DNA of 64,000 bases from Calothrix sp. PCC 6303 (lineage in GTDB: Bacteria > Cyanobacteriota > Cyanobacteriia > Cyanobacteriales > Nostocaceae). Numbering within the stretch: position 1 is the first letter of the stretch; each line of letters starts with the position of its first letter. The stretch covers positions 6,448,001-6,512,000 of the forward strand of contig NC_019751.1 in NCBI RefSeq assembly GCF_000317435.1, in the 5' to 3' direction. The notes below the pieces were generated by a model that made no database searches, was not told where the DNA came from, and saw only the letters and a list, made by a program, of their open reading frames with translations. This document shows, one piece after another, positions 1 through 9,602 of this stretch. The position numbers and the translations under genes were made by a program.

Positions 1-265
1 TGAAGTATTGGGATATCATCTACTGACTGAACAGTCGCGTCAGTATTTTGAGGAATTTTTCCAAATTGCTCAAGTTTTACCAATATCGCAAGACGTGTTA
101 GCTCAAGCAGTAGCTCTGAGACAGCAGAAACGGATGACTCTAGGTGATGCGATTATTGCCGGAACTGCACTGGTGTATAAGTTGACATTGATAACCAGGA
201 ATACAGATGATTTTCGTTGGATTGCCGAGCTTAAACTTTTTAATCCATTTGAGGCTGATTTCTGA
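1..265 (+). CDS. PIN-domain (VapC-like) toxin, 3' part
   Basis: This is the C-terminal part of a small PIN-domain protein of the VapC family, which are RNases of type II toxin-antitoxin pairs. The reading frame is already open at the window edge (first full codon at base 2), so the true start and any antitoxin gene lie upstream, outside the window. The visible 88 or so residues show the second half of a PIN fold: a helix rich in Arg/Gln, the motif MTLGDAIIAGTA with a conserved acidic residue, then LITRNTDDF, the usual strand and Asp near the end of PIN domains. The stop is TGA at 263-265. A TTG at base 8 could be read as a start but would cut the fold. The family call rests on motif pattern only. 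Confidence 0.75.
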   Translation, partial: EVLGYHLLTEQSRQYFEEFFQIAQVLPISQDVLAQAVALRQQKRMTLGDAIIAGTALVYKLTLITRNTDDFRWIAELKLFNPFEADF

Positions 266-380
266 GAATTATATATTTTCAGCCTCAGTCAAGAATTAAA
301 TTTATCAGGGATGTGCTGGCAGAGCGATCGCTTTTAGGGTTCGTGGGAATATCGCATTCATCCCCAAAGCCCTATTTTAC

Positions 381-1472
381 TTAATTACTCGTCGCCAGTT
401 CCGCCAAACGATCCTGCTGATCTTGAGAAATACAAGATTGGATAATATTTTCAATATCCCCTTCTAATGCTGGATTGAGGGAAAAGTTGATATTGATCCG
501 ATGGTCTGTAACGCGGTTATCTTTGTAGTTGTATGTCCGTATTTTCTCCGAGCGCGAACCTGTACCCACCTGCAAACGGCGTGCTGAAGTAATCGCCTCT
601 TGCTGTTCTCTGAGTTTCATTTCATACAACTTAGCGCGGAGGATTTGCATAGCCCGCTCTTTGTTTTGTAACTGGCTGCGTTCTTCAGTACAAAAAATTC
701 TGATTCCGGTCGGTTTGTGAATTAAGTCGGCGGCTGTTTCCACTTTGTTGACGTTTTGTCCACCTGCACCACCAGAACGGGCGGTTTTCATTTCGATGTC
801 TTTGGGGTCAATATGAATTTCCACCTCATCAACTTCCGGCATGATTGCCACGGTGGCAGTAGATGTATGTACTCTTCCCCCAGCTTCAGTTACAGGTACC
901 CGTTGAACCCGATGTACTCCGGCTTCAAATTTGAGCTTACTATATACGCTGTCGCCTTGAATTTCTAAAATTGCTTCTTTAAAACCACCCATTTCCGCCA
1001 GTGATTCACTGACTAATTTGACCCGCCAATTTTGGGTATCAGCGTAGCGAGAATACATCCGCACCAAATCACCCGCCCAAATACTGGCTTCATCTCCACC
1101 AGTTCCGGCGCGGATTTCCAGCATGATGTTTTTATCATCGTTGGGGTCGCGGGGTAATAATAAAATTGTTAAACGATTTTCTAACTCAGTAATTTTCTGC
1201 TCAAGTTCTTGAACTTCCGACGACGCAATTTCATACATTTCTTGGTCGCCTTGAGCTTCTTTTAATACCTCACGAGCGCCAATTATTTCTTCTTGGGCAA
1301 TTTTCCAATTTTCGTAGGTATCGACAACTTCTTCTAATGATGAGCGCGATTTAGCGATTTTTTGATACTCATCTGGATCTTTAGCAGTATCAGGATCGCC
1401 TAGACGACGGGTTAACTCATGAAAAGTTTGTTCGGCAGATTTGAGTTTCTCCAGCAGGTATTGTTCAGCCAT
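381..1472 (-). CDS. prfA: peptide chain release factor 1
   Basis: RF1 ends translation at UAA and UAG by triggering hydrolysis of peptidyl-tRNA. The 363-residue product has the usual length. It carries the PVT tripeptide at about residues 193-195, the PxT stop-codon reader of RF1 (RF2 has SPF), and the catalytic GGQ at about 237-239 within [11 protein letters not shown]. The ATG at 1470-1472 ([10 protein letters not shown]) is chosen over an in-frame extension to 1541, because family members begin here and an AGGAG-type ribosome binding site lies about 12 bases upstream (1485-1490). It is the last gene of the minus-strand ribosomal cluster, about 100 bases after rpmE. Confidence 0.97.
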   Translation of the reverse strand: MAEQYLLEKLKSAEQTFHELTRRLGDPDTAKDPDEYQKIAKSRSSLEEVVDTYENWKIAQEEIIGAREVLKEAQGDQEMYEIASSEVQELEQKITELENRLTILLLPRDPNDDKNIMLEIRAGTGGDEASIWAGDLVRMYSRYADTQNWRVKLVSESLAEMGGFKEAILEIQGDSVYSKLKFEAGVHRVQRVPVTEAGGRVHTSTATVAIMPEVDEVEIHIDPKDIEMKTARSGGAGGQNVNKVETAADLIHKPTGIRIFCTEERSQLQNKERAMQILRAKLYEMKLREQQEAITSARRLQVGTGSRSEKIRTYNYKDNRVTDHRININFSLNPALEGDIENIIQSCISQDQQDRLAELATSN

Positions 1473-1572
1473 GACAGTGCAATGCTCCTTAAAAAATAAT
1501 AACTCGGCTCGGCAAAGTACACAAAAGCGACCCGGCAGCAAGTGCGGGGTCGTTCAAAGCAGAGCCAAGTCG

Positions 1573-1809
1573 CTACTTTTGCTCGTCGCTAGCAGCTGAT
1601 TGGTCAAACATGCCGTATTTCCGCATGAAGCGCTCGACACGACCTTCGGTATCAATCATCTTCTGGGTTCCGGTATAAAAGGGGTGGTTTCCAGACCAAA
1701 CATCTACATGTAATTCGGGTTTGGTGGAGCCGACTGTCATCACAACTTGTCCGTTGCAGATGACTTTTGCTTCTGGATACCACTTAGGATGAATATCTGG
1801 TTTTGCCAT
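1573..1809 (-). CDS. rpmE: 50S ribosomal protein L31
   Basis: L31 sits at the central protuberance and helps bridge the two subunits. The product is 78 residues, starting MAKPDIHPKWYPEAKV at the ATG at 1807-1809. An open frame upstream to 1980 overlaps rpsI and has no homologous look, so it is excluded. Only one Cys is present (VICNGQ), and the CxxC pairs of zinc-binding L31 are missing, so this is the zinc-free form typical of cyanobacteria. The C-terminal tail after RKYGMF extends about ten residues and is low in complexity. It lies between rpsI and prfA. Confidence 0.96.
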   Translation of the reverse strand: MAKPDIHPKWYPEAKVICNGQVVMTVGSTKPELHVDVWSGNHPFYTGTQKMIDTEGRVERFMRKYGMFDQSAASDEQK

Positions 1810-1903
1810 GGTTCCTATTGTGGTTACTGAGATTTTAATTATAACTGCTGCTTGAGTGTGGAAAACAGGGAATAGGGATAATATTGTTTCCCCAAAGCCC
1901 AAT

Positions 1904-2317
1904 TTACCGTTTGGAGTACTGAGGAGCTTTACGAGCTTTATGTAAACCGTATTTCTTCCGCTCTTTTGCTCGTGGGTCACGAGTTAGATAGCCTTCGGTT
2001 TTGAGTGGGGGACGGTTGCCAGGATCGAGTTGGCAAAGGGCGCGGGCAACTCCAAGGCGAATAGCGTCAGATTGTCCAGTTAAACCGCCACCTTCGGCGA
2101 TGACAAGGATGTCATAGTCATTTTCCATTCCCAAGGTTTCTAAAGGTGCTTTAATAGCTCCGAGATAACCTGTATTGAATTGGAAATAGAGTTCTCCGTC
2201 TTTTTTGTTGACGAGGAGTTTCCCGCTTCCAGGGACTAAACGGACACGAGCGATCGCTCTTTTGCGGCGACCCGTACCAAAGTACATAGCGCGTCCGGCA
2301 TTTTCAGTTGCTTGCAT
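1904..2317 (-). CDS. rpsI: 30S ribosomal protein S9
   Basis: S9 is a small-subunit head protein whose C-terminal tail touches P-site tRNA. The 137-residue product has the family signature [19 protein letters not shown] near the N-terminus and ends in the expected basic tail KAPQYSKR. The start at [16 protein letters not shown] matches cyanobacterial S9 proteins. The gene follows rplM with only 5 bases between them, the near-universal L13-S9 pairing, so the two are almost certainly cotranscribed. Confidence 0.98.
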   Translation of the reverse strand: MQATENAGRAMYFGTGRRKRAIARVRLVPGSGKLLVNKKDGELYFQFNTGYLGAIKAPLETLGMENDYDILVIAEGGGLTGQSDAIRLGVARALCQLDPGNRPPLKTEGYLTRDPRAKERKKYGLHKARKAPQYSKR

Positions 2318-2322
2318 GAATC

Positions 2323-2778
2323 TTATGCTCCAGGAATTGTGTTAACTACAAGTTCTTTGGGCTGTTGTGCCGCGTGGGGATGGGTTGGTCCAGCGTAGAC
2401 TTTGAGTTTGGTAAATAACTGTCTGCCGAGGCTGTTTTTGGGTAACATCCCTTTGACTGCTTGTTCGATGATGCGCTCTGGTAAACGGGCTTGGAGTTTA
2501 GCAAAGGTTTCGGTTTTCATCCCGCCGGGACGACCTGAGTGACGGCGGTACAGTTTTTGGGTACGTTTTTTACCTGTAACTGTGATTTTCTCAGCGTTGA
2601 CGATGATTACAAAGTCGCCTGTATCGAGGTGGGGTGTATATTCGGGTTTATTTTTTCCTCGTAAAATCATGGCGATTTCGGTAGCGAGGCGACCGAGACG
2701 TTGGTCGGCGGCATCGATAACATACCAATCCTGATTTGGATTTTGGGCGGGTGGAAGATAGGTTTTTTGGGCTGACAT
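2323..2778 (-). CDS. rplM: 50S ribosomal protein L13
   Basis: L13 is an early-assembly protein of the large subunit. The 151-residue product has the full family pattern: [15 protein letters not shown] near the start, [12 protein letters not shown] in the middle, RRHSGRPGG, and [13 protein letters not shown]. The length is normal. It starts at an ATG whose upstream gap to truA (about 65 bases) is filled with short degenerate repeats (GCTATTAGCTATTAGCTG and GTTAACTG-type units). It pairs with rpsI downstream. Confidence 0.98.
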   Translation of the reverse strand: MSAQKTYLPPAQNPNQDWYVIDAADQRLGRLATEIAMILRGKNKPEYTPHLDTGDFVIIVNAEKITVTGKKRTQKLYRRHSGRPGGMKTETFAKLQARLPERIIEQAVKGMLPKNSLGRQLFTKLKVYAGPTHPHAAQQPKELVVNTIPGA

Positions 2779-2844
2779 TTTCTGAATGTGTCCTTGATTT
2801 TGGATAGCTATTAGCTATTAGCTGTAATCGTTAACTGGTTACTG

Positions 2845-3669
2845 TTAACTGATAACTGGTTTTGGTTGTGTATCAAACCAAACTTCTGGAGGAAAGGGAA
2901 AATCGGGATAGCCGACTCGCAAAAGACATAAGCCGTGGGCGGGTGCAGCGTATCTGACATCTTCTCGACGTTGTTCTTTCCACAGTTGGGTGAAATTAGC
3001 GATCGCTCTTGAGCCGGAACCTACTTCTACCAGCATCCCTACCAACAACCGCACCATGCCGTACAAAAATCCATCTGCTTGAATTTCAATATGAATAAAC
3101 GCTCCTTCGCGGTAACATTCGGCGGCTTGAATCTCGACCCATGAATGAACACGTTTGGAGTTTGAGCGACGAAAGGCTGCGAGGTGATGTTTTCCTATGA
3201 GTGGCTTGAGGGCGGTTTGGATGAGTGTTTCATCCAGGGGTGCCAGATAATAGTGCCAACAGGAGGAACGAACAAATAGGTTAGGTTTTTCCTCTGTATA
3301 TAGGCTGTAGCGGTAACGCCGATATGCCGCACTAAACCGGGCGTGCCAATTGCTATCCACTGCTGCTGAAGCCTTGATTAATATATCTTTTGGCAGGCGG
3401 CTGTTGAGAATCGTTGCCCATTTCTGGGGTGGGACGACGCTGGTGACATCAAAGTGGGCGACTTGGGCGGCGGCATGGACTCCGCTGTCGGTACGACCAG
3501 CACCATGTAGGTTGACTGGGTATCCGATGAATTGTGCGATCGCGTTTTCAATTTCGGCTTGTACGCTGCGATGTTGTGGTTGTCGCTGCCACCCATGGAA
3601 GTTGGTTCCTATGTATTGGATTACTAAGGCAATTCGCTGGGTTGGTGTGGACGCATCACTATCTAGCAT
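2845..3669 (-). CDS. truA: tRNA pseudouridine(38-40) synthase TruA
   Basis: TruA converts uridines 38-40 of the tRNA anticodon arm to pseudouridine. The 274-residue product carries the catalytic motif GAGRTDSGVHA with the nucleophile at Asp61, the N-terminal YIGTNFHGWQ segment of the family, and RYRYSLY further on. The ATG at 3667-3669 gives a few extra residues before the conserved core, normal for cyanobacterial members. It sits between rplQ and rplM, the usual cyanobacterial position, so it is a non-ribosomal passenger in the operon. Confidence 0.97.
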   Translation of the reverse strand: MLDSDASTPTQRIALVIQYIGTNFHGWQRQPQHRSVQAEIENAIAQFIGYPVNLHGAGRTDSGVHAAAQVAHFDVTSVVPPQKWATILNSRLPKDILIKASAAVDSNWHARFSAAYRRYRYSLYTEEKPNLFVRSSCWHYYLAPLDETLIQTALKPLIGKHHLAAFRRSNSKRVHSWVEIQAAECYREGAFIHIEIQADGFLYGMVRLLVGMLVEVGSGSRAIANFTQLWKEQRREDVRYAAPAHGLCLLRVGYPDFPFPPEVWFDTQPKPVIS

Positions 3670-3740
3670 ACAATTTATGATTTGGAATCTCTTCTCGATA
3701 TATCTACTGATATTTTTCGATTTAATTCCAAATTACCTCA

Positions 3741-4091
3741 CTAAACTAATTCAATGATTGCCATTTCGGCGTTATCACCACGGCGGGGCATGGTGTGCCG
3801 AATCCGGGTGTAACCGCCTTGACGGTCGGAATAACGGGAAGGAACTTGTTCAAATAGAGCATGAACAAGTTGTTTGTCAAATATGTAACCCATTGCTTGA
3901 CGACGGGCGGAAAGGGAACCGTCTTTAGCGAGAGTAATCATTTTTTCTACTTCTGGACGTACCGCTTTTGCCCGAATTAGGGTGGTGGTGATCTGTCCAT
4001 GACGGATGATTTCAGTGGTTAGCGATCGCAACAGGGCGCGACGCTGGTCAGCAGGTTTGCTTAATTTCGCAACTCGACAACGGTGACGCAT
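3741..4091 (-). CDS. rplQ: 50S ribosomal protein L17
   Basis: L17 lies near the polypeptide exit region of the large subunit. The product is 116 residues and begins [24 protein letters not shown], broken here only by the usual basic loop. It contains the family stretch [21 protein letters not shown] and ends with the [12 protein letters not shown] tail. It follows rpoA by 37 bases, the classical alpha operon order. Confidence 0.98.
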   Translation of the reverse strand: MRHRCRVAKLSKPADQRRALLRSLTTEIIRHGQITTTLIRAKAVRPEVEKMITLAKDGSLSARRQAMGYIFDKQLVHALFEQVPSRYSDRQGGYTRIRHTMPRRGDNAEMAIIELV

Positions 4092-4128
4092 AATAGGTTT
4101 ATTTCAATTTTAAATTTGACTTTTAGCA

Positions 4129-5076
4129 CTAATTGTGCTTAGAAGATCTTTCATTCGGTAGAGTAATACCCAAGCGTCGCTGTAGGGCTTCCACTACTTC
4201 CTCGGCAGACTTTTGTCCAAAGTTCTTGATTTCTAACAAGTCTTCTTGGGTGTAGTCCAACAAGTCAGCCACAGAATTAACCTGTGCCCGTTTCAAGCAG
4301 TTGTAAGCACGTACAGAAAGCTGTAATTCCTCGATGGGAATTTGAGCGGTAGGATCTAAATCCTCGGCAATACCTGTATCCTGCTCGGTATATGTGAAAT
4401 CCTTCAATGGATTAAACAAATCTACCAGAATATTCGCAGCCGAAGATAGCGCTTCTTGGGGGCTAAGGCTACCATTTGTCCAAATTTCCAATAATAATCG
4501 ATCTCTGGGTAAACCAGATTCACTACGAGTTTCCTCAACGCTGTAGTTGACTTTGCGAACTGGCATGAATACGGAGTCAATTTGCAGGAAGTCTAGGGAT
4601 GTGGCTTCCTCACGTCCCCGTTCAACGGTACGATAGCCTTTTCCTCGCTCAATTCTAAATTCCATCTCAAATTTTGCCCCTTCAGCTAAGGTGGCAACAT
4701 ATTGAGTAGGATCAATTAATTCAACTTCGCTGGGCAAATCAAAGTGTGCTGATGTAACGTTAGCTGGTCCATTTACCAGTAACCTACCAATTTGGGGTTG
4801 GGCAGAATAGCTTTTGAGGATGATTTCTTTCATCCGCATCATGATTTCCAGTACGTCTTCACGCACTCCCGGAACTGTAGCAAATTCGTGGGAAACACCA
4901 GCAATTCGCAATGCTGTGACTGCTGTTCCTTCTAAGTTGGAAAGTAATACCCGTCTGAGGGCATTACCAACTGTTGTTCCTTGTCCCCTTTCTAGCGGTT
5001 CTAAGATAAACTTACTGTAGTGACTTCGACTCTCTTCTGTACTTGACTCTACACATTCAATTTGAAATTGCGCCAC
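4129..5076 (-). CDS. rpoA: DNA-directed RNA polymerase alpha subunit
   Basis: The alpha subunit dimerises to start polymerase assembly, and its C-terminal domain contacts activators and upstream DNA. The 315-residue product has the N-terminal assembly domain (GRGTTVGNALRRVLLS at about 35-50) and a C-terminal helix-hairpin-helix domain from about residue 240 (LSVRAYNCLKRAQVNSVADL, then IKNFGQKSAEEV). The start is GTG at 5074-5076 with a GGGAGG-type ribosome site just upstream. An unusually long gap of 426 bases separates it from rpsK. Confidence 0.98.
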   Translation of the reverse strand: MAQFQIECVESSTEESRSHYSKFILEPLERGQGTTVGNALRRVLLSNLEGTAVTALRIAGVSHEFATVPGVREDVLEIMMRMKEIILKSYSAQPQIGRLLVNGPANVTSAHFDLPSEVELIDPTQYVATLAEGAKFEMEFRIERGKGYRTVERGREEATSLDFLQIDSVFMPVRKVNYSVEETRSESGLPRDRLLLEIWTNGSLSPQEALSSAANILVDLFNPLKDFTYTEQDTGIAEDLDPTAQIPIEELQLSVRAYNCLKRAQVNSVADLLDYTQEDLLEIKNFGQKSAEEVVEALQRRLGITLPNERSSKHN

Positions 5077-5502
5077 GGAGTAGCCTCCCTTATTTTTAGG
5101 TTCTACTAGCAGAAAGGTGATTGTTTTTAAAATTTCTCTAATGCCCTAATAGCTTAAAGGTCGATCAAACTGCGTATTTCAATGACGGTAGAGTTTGATT
5201 CCCAGCAAGCACAGTGGGGGCAATGCAAATTAATTTGGGGTGAGTTTTGGATTAACTTTGGGTGGCAATGAAGCTGTTAAGTTTGTTGGGTTCAGTTGTG
5301 AATTAGCTCTGTGCTAGAATCCAACTCCTGAAAACGAATTAGCTTCACATTCACCCATTGATCACAATTACCACTAACGCTGACTACGGAAAATGGCAGA
5401 AGTATTAGCTTTAAATATCTCGAAATTGTCATTCATTTTTTTGAATTTTAAAATGGCTTTTTCTCGACTCCAACTTCTATTCCATTCCCCGGTAGAGCCT
5501 CT
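5077..5502. other. 426-base gap inside the ribosomal cluster, no gene seen
   Basis: No open frame with family features was found on either strand. The segment lies between rpsK and rpoA, which are usually close together. It contains an 8-bp perfect inverted repeat, ATCAAACT at 5164-5171 and AGTTTGAT at 5192-5199. The position suggests an internal promoter, a processing site or a leader for rpoA-rplQ, but no specific promoter box can be assigned with confidence. Confidence 0.5.
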
Positions 5503-5898
5503 CTAAACTCGGCGGCGCTTTGGTGGACGGCAACCGTTGTGGGGAATTGGTGTAATGTCCCGAATCAGGGTGATTTCTAATCCTGCGCCTTGTAGTGCTC
5601 TGATTGCGGTTTCCCGTCCGGCACCGGGTCCACTAACCATGACTTCAATTTGACGCATTCCTTGATCCATTGCTCTGCGGGCTGCGCTTTCAGCAGCGGT
5701 TTGGGCGGCGAAGGGTGTTCCTTTTTTCGCGCCTTTAAAACCGCTAGATCCTGCACTTGCCCAAGAAATAACATCGCCGTTTTGGTCAGCAATAGTGACG
5801 ATGCTGTTGTTGAAGGTAGATTGAATATAAGCAATTCCATTGGGGACGTTGCGTTTTGCTTTCTTACTACCGGATTTTTTTGTCGGTTGTCGCGCCAT
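5503..5898 (-). CDS. rpsK: 30S ribosomal protein S11
   Basis: S11 forms part of the platform near the E site and the mRNA path. The 131-residue product has the basic N-terminus ([13 protein letters not shown]), the core [14 protein letters not shown], the [16 protein letters not shown] motif and the closing [17 protein letters not shown]. Length and ends are standard. It follows rpsM by about 50 bases and precedes rpoA. Confidence 0.98.
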   Translation of the reverse strand: MARQPTKKSGSKKAKRNVPNGIAYIQSTFNNSIVTIADQNGDVISWASAGSSGFKGAKKGTPFAAQTAAESAARRAMDQGMRQIEVMVSGPGAGRETAIRALQGAGLEITLIRDITPIPHNGCRPPKRRRV

Positions 5899-5949
5899 AT
5901 TCCTGTGTTTGAATGAATGTAAAATTTGCCGATTACAGGCAATAAGAAT

Positions 5950-6330
5950 TTATTTACCTGGTGCTTTTTTCTTTCCAGCGACGGTTTGTCTTCTACCGCG
6001 TCGAGTTCTGGCGTTGGTGCGAGTTCGTTGTCCGCGAACTGGTAAACCCATGCGGTGACGACGACCTCGGTAGGAACCAATGTCCACCAGGCGCTTGATG
6101 TTCATGGCTTCCCAACGTCGCAAATCACCTTCAATTTGGTAATTGCTTTCGATTTCAGCACGCAGGGCTGTAACATCGGTGTCGCTCAATTCTTTGACGC
6201 GGGTATCAGGGTTGACACCTGTTGCTTTGAGAATCGCTTGTGAGCGTGATAGACCAATTCCGTAAATATATGTAAGACCGATTTCTACGCGTTTATCACG
6301 CGGAAGGTCTACTCCGGCAATCCGTGCCAC
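5950..6330 (-). CDS. rpsM: 30S ribosomal protein S13
   Basis: S13 is a head protein that contacts L5 and P-site tRNA. The 126-residue product starts [21 protein letters not shown] and carries the helix-two-turn-helix core ([13 protein letters not shown]) and the [18 protein letters not shown] tail typical of bacteria. It lies between rpmJ and rpsK, in the usual alpha-operon order. Confidence 0.98.
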   Translation of the reverse strand: MARIAGVDLPRDKRVEIGLTYIYGIGLSRSQAILKATGVNPDTRVKELSDTDVTALRAEIESNYQIEGDLRRWEAMNIKRLVDIGSYRGRRHRMGLPVRGQRTRTNARTRRGRRQTVAGKKKAPGK

Positions 6331-6441
6331 AGTCAGTATCTCCCTTTGTTTTGTTCGGCTGTAAACTTTGGTTAGTAGTTGGCGAAAAATATTTCTTTTT
6401 CGACTTCAAGATTTGAGTCAATGGGGAAAATGGTGTTTTTC

Positions 6442-6555
6442 CTATCCTTGACGTTGTTTGTGTTTGGGGTTAACGCAAATCACCATCACACGACCGCGAC
6501 GCTTGATTACGTTGCACTTTTCACAAATTCGTTTGACCGAGGCTCTAACTTTCAT
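6442..6555 (-). CDS. rpmJ: 50S ribosomal protein L36
   Basis: This is a 37-residue protein beginning [19 protein letters not shown] and ending KHKQRQG, with stop TAG at 6442-6444. It holds the complete zinc ribbon of the C+ form of L36: Cys11, Cys14, Cys27 and His32. L36 binds 23S rRNA in the large subunit. It is easily missed because of its length, but the spacing between infA and rpsM is exactly where L36 is expected. An opposite-strand open frame over the same bases is a shadow. Confidence 0.97.
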   Translation of the reverse strand: MKVRASVKRICEKCNVIKRRGRVMVICVNPKHKQRQG

Positions 6556-6671
6556 GCCTTTTCTGACTGACTCCAAACAGTAAATTATAGCATTTTTACG
6601 AAAAAATATTCAGTTTAATTTTTGGATCATACCCAATAGAGGTGTTATTGTGGTAAAATCTTCTACATTAC

Positions 6672-6896
6672 TTACTTTTTCCGCAGACGGTACGTGATTC
6701 GACCTTTGGTGAGGTCATAGGGAGTAAGTTCAACTTTGACGCGATCGCCGGGTAAAATCTTGATATAGTTACGGCGAATCTTTCCCGAAATATGTGCCAG
6801 CACGTTAAATCCATTATCCAAGTCAACGCGAAACATCGCGTTAGGCAAGGATTCTGTGACTGTGCCTTCCATCTCAATTAGGTCTTGTTTAGACAA
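6672..6896 (-). CDS. infA: translation initiation factor IF-1
   Basis: IF1 binds the 30S A site during initiation. The 74-residue product is a single OB fold, with [16 protein letters not shown] at the start and a RITYRLRKK tail, and matches the family over its whole length. The only start that gives the conserved N-terminus [11 protein letters not shown] is TTG at 6894-6896; the next ATG (residue 9) would remove conserved residues. A rare start codon on an initiation-factor gene is worth noting. It lies downstream of adk after a 287-base gap. Confidence 0.97.
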
Positions 6897-7183
6897 CTTG
6901 CTTTTTCCTCAACTCAACATTTGCTTGTTTACTTGCCCAACTGCTCTTGAGTGCAAGTAAACATGATTTGTGAAATATATCAACTGTTTATTAATATATC
7001 TTAATTAAAAAGTAAAGGCATTTTGGGTAGGAGTTAGTACGAATTAGGTGTAACTCCTCAACTTCCCATTTTGTGCTTTTAATCCAAAGTATTTTCAGGT
7101 GTGATACTCGTGGTTTTGGCTTTGCTCTACTATGTAGGGAGTGCTAAGAGTGGCTCATACAACACTCCTACGGAACGATTACG
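6897..7183. other. 287-base gap between adk and infA
   Basis: No gene is visible. An inverted repeat, TAGGGAGTG at 7135-7143 and CACTCCTA at 7163-7170, lies just downstream of the adk stop. Without a U-run after it on the minus strand it is at best a weak or Rho-assisted terminator or a processing stem. The rest is AT-rich and could hold a secondary promoter for infA-rpmJ. Confidence 0.4.
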
Positions 7184-7735
7184 CTAAGCGATCGCATTCT
7201 TCAACGCGCTAGTGACTTCTTCTTGAGACTGATTACCATTGACTACCACCAATCGATTTTTGGCTCCATAATGATTAATCAGAGGCTCGGTTTCGGAACG
7301 ATAAACTTCAAGTCTGCGCCGAATCACATCTTCAGCATCGTCTTTACGTCCTCGCTCCAGTAAACGTCCCACCACCACATCATCCGGGACATCTAGATTT
7401 ACAACCCTTTCACCTTGCTGCTGAATACTTTCTAGCAAGCTTTCCAAAAATTCAGCCTGTTTAACAGTGCGGGGAAAACCGTCTAAAATCCACCCCTCAC
7501 TACAATCGGCTTGAGTCAGACGTTCCTTGACCATATCTTGCACAAGTTGGTCAGGAACAAGTTCACCTTTGTCCATATAGCTTTGAGCTTTAATACCCAA
7601 AGGTGTCTGTTCTTGTAAGGCTTGACGGAGAATATCACCCGTTGAAATATGTGGGATTTGCCAATGGTCAGCCAGTGTTTTTGCTTGTGTTCCTTTGCCA
7701 GCACCCGGTGGTCCCAAGAAGATAAGTCGCGTCAC
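7184..7735 (-). CDS. adk: adenylate kinase
   Basis: Adenylate kinase interconverts ATP plus AMP with two ADP. The 183-residue product has the P-loop GPPGAGKGTQA at residues 8-18, the FPRT motif (GWILDGFPRT) and ISTGDILR. It is the short form: the LID region (ERGRKDDAEDVIRRRL) lacks the zinc-type insert. The start is GTG at 7733-7735, sharing one base with the TAG stop of secY, so translation of the two genes is probably coupled. Confidence 0.97.
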   Translation of the reverse strand: MTRLIFLGPPGAGKGTQAKTLADHWQIPHISTGDILRQALQEQTPLGIKAQSYMDKGELVPDQLVQDMVKERLTQADCSEGWILDGFPRTVKQAEFLESLLESIQQQGERVVNLDVPDDVVVGRLLERGRKDDAEDVIRRRLEVYRSETEPLINHYGAKNRLVVVNGNQSQEEVTSALKNAIA

Positions 7736-9048
7736 TATTGTTTCACCATTCCTTCATAGCGCTGAGATATTAGATAGGTTTGGATCTGCTTTGACGTATC
7801 AATTGCCACACCTACTAAAATCAGTAATGAGGTTGCACCCAATCCTCTAAAAGTAGGGATTCCCAATGCTTGCTCAATTCCAGTCGGAATGATGGCAATT
7901 AAACCCAAGAACACCGCACCCAATAAAGTTAACCGATTTAAAACTCGCTCAATATACTCACTTGTGGTTTTACCAGGACGAATCCCAGGAATACTAGCTC
8001 CCATTTTCTTTAGGTTTTGTGATACATCCACTGGGTTAACAATCAGTGATGAGTAAAAATAGCTAAAGAAGACAATTGCCACCAATTGAACCAAGGAGTA
8101 GAACCAAGAGCCAGAACGACCTGGTGACAGGTAGTTAGCGACAAAATTGGCTACGTCTTGATTTTTACTAAATTGGGAGACGAATTGAGGTAAGCTGAGG
8201 ATTGCCTGAGCGAAAATGATGGGCATTACTCCACCTTGGTTAAGGCGCAAAGGTAGGAAACTGCGTTGCTCTGCCAATACGCGGCGACCCACTTGGCGAC
8301 GAGCGGAGATAATGGGAATTCGGCGCATCCCTTCTTGAACAAACACGATCCCAACAGTAGTTAGTAAGAATAATAGTACTAAGACGATTACTCGACCAAC
8401 AGCTTCTCGGTTTCCAGTTTCCACAAAAGATATAGTATCTCCTAGAGTTTTGGGCAATGAGGCGACGATGTTGAGGAAAATCAACAAAGATGCACCATTA
8501 CCGATACCTCGTTCGGTTATAACTTCCGAAGCCCACATGACAAACATTGATCCTGCCACCAGTGCGATCGCTGTTTGAGCTACAAATAGTGGTCCAAAAT
8601 TGTAAGCGTATGGTTTCAACCAAAATCCCGCAATGAAGACACTTTGCAGAATCGCCCAGCCAAAGGAAACATAGCGCGTATATTGAGAAAGTTTTCGCCT
8701 TCCGGCTTCACCTTCATTTTTTTGTAAGTTTTCTAAAGATGGTATTGCCGCAGTCAGCAATTGAATAATGATCGAGGCATTGATGTAAGGTAGAATACCC
8801 AGAGCAAAAATGCCCAGAGCAGACAAACCACCACCCGAAAAAATATCCAAAAAGCTTAATATTTGGCTATTTTTCGCCACAGCATCAGCAAATGCTAGGC
8901 GATCGATGTTAGGAATCGGAATATGAATACCCATGCGAATCAGCATGAGAATACCGACTGTAACAAGCAGCCGACCCCGAAGTCCGGCTGCTTGCGCCAT
9001 TTGCATAAAAGTATCTTGAGCGCTTTGAGGCTTGTCTCGATTCATCAT
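7735..9048 (-). CDS. secY: preprotein translocase subunit SecY
   Basis: SecY is the pore of the Sec channel that moves proteins across or into the plasma and thylakoid membranes. The 437-residue product shows the ten hydrophobic segments of the family, the plug region after GLSALGIFALGILPYINASI, and cytoplasmic loops rich in Arg (MRRIPIISARR). The normal length and the position after rplO match the spc operon. Two adjacent ATG codons at 9043-9048 could each be the start. Confidence 0.98.
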   Translation of the reverse strand: MMNRDKPQSAQDTFMQMAQAAGLRGRLLVTVGILMLIRMGIHIPIPNIDRLAFADAVAKNSQILSFLDIFSGGGLSALGIFALGILPYINASIIIQLLTAAIPSLENLQKNEGEAGRRKLSQYTRYVSFGWAILQSVFIAGFWLKPYAYNFGPLFVAQTAIALVAGSMFVMWASEVITERGIGNGASLLIFLNIVASLPKTLGDTISFVETGNREAVGRVIVLVLLFLLTTVGIVFVQEGMRRIPIISARRQVGRRVLAEQRSFLPLRLNQGGVMPIIFAQAILSLPQFVSQFSKNQDVANFVANYLSPGRSGSWFYSLVQLVAIVFFSYFYSSLIVNPVDVSQNLKKMGASIPGIRPGKTTSEYIERVLNRLTLLGAVFLGLIAIIPTGIEQALGIPTFRGLGATSLLILVGVAIDTSKQIQTYLISQRYEGMVKQ

Positions 9049-9112
9049 AGGAGGCTACCTAAATTGTGAGTGAGGCGCATGGCTGGAGTTAACATGCCCT
9101 ATGAGTTGATGC

Positions 9113-9562
9113 TCACGCTGCAACTTCACAACTCCCACCAGCCGCCTCAATTTTGCTACGAGCTGAACCTGTAAATGCTGCTGCCTTCACATTGAGGGCA
9201 ACAGACAATTCCCCATTTCCCAAAATCTTTAATAGTCCCCGATTACTACCAGTCAAAATACCAGCGGCTTCTAAGGATGCTAATGTTACTTCTGAATTTG
9301 CAGGGAGTCCAGCGAGTTTCTCTACATTAATCGTAATGTAATTTACCCGATTAACGAGGGGAAAGCCTTTTAACTTCGGTAAACGGCGATATAAAGGTTG
9401 TTGACCACCTTCAAAACCGGGTCTTGTCCCACCACCGGAGCGGGAATTTTGACCACGCATACCCAGACCGCAACTAGCGCCTTGTCCGGCAGCTATACCC
9501 CGACCGACTCTGCGACCGCGTTTCTTTGAGCCTTTTTGGGGCTTGGCATCATTTAGTCTCAT
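9113..9562 (-). CDS. rplO: 50S ribosomal protein L15
   Basis: L15 is a late-assembly large-subunit protein. The 149-residue product opens [20 protein letters not shown], with the glycine-rich [20 protein letters not shown] segment and the [18 protein letters not shown] motif of the family. It follows rpsE directly. The rpmD (L30) gene that separates these two in E. coli is absent, as is normal in cyanobacteria. Confidence 0.98.
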   Translation of the reverse strand: MRLNDAKPQKGSKKRGRRVGRGIAAGQGASCGLGMRGQNSRSGGGTRPGFEGGQQPLYRRLPKLKGFPLVNRVNYITINVEKLAGLPANSEVTLASLEAAGILTGSNRGLLKILGNGELSVALNVKAAAFTGSARSKIEAAGGSCEVAA

Positions 9563-9602
9563 GACAGGTACATTTTATAACGCTTATATAGACAATTTAG
9601 TC

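Noticed and set aside
5577-6080. 167-codon minus-strand open frame over rpsK and rpsM
   Set aside because: It overlaps two certain ribosomal genes in another frame and shows no family features.
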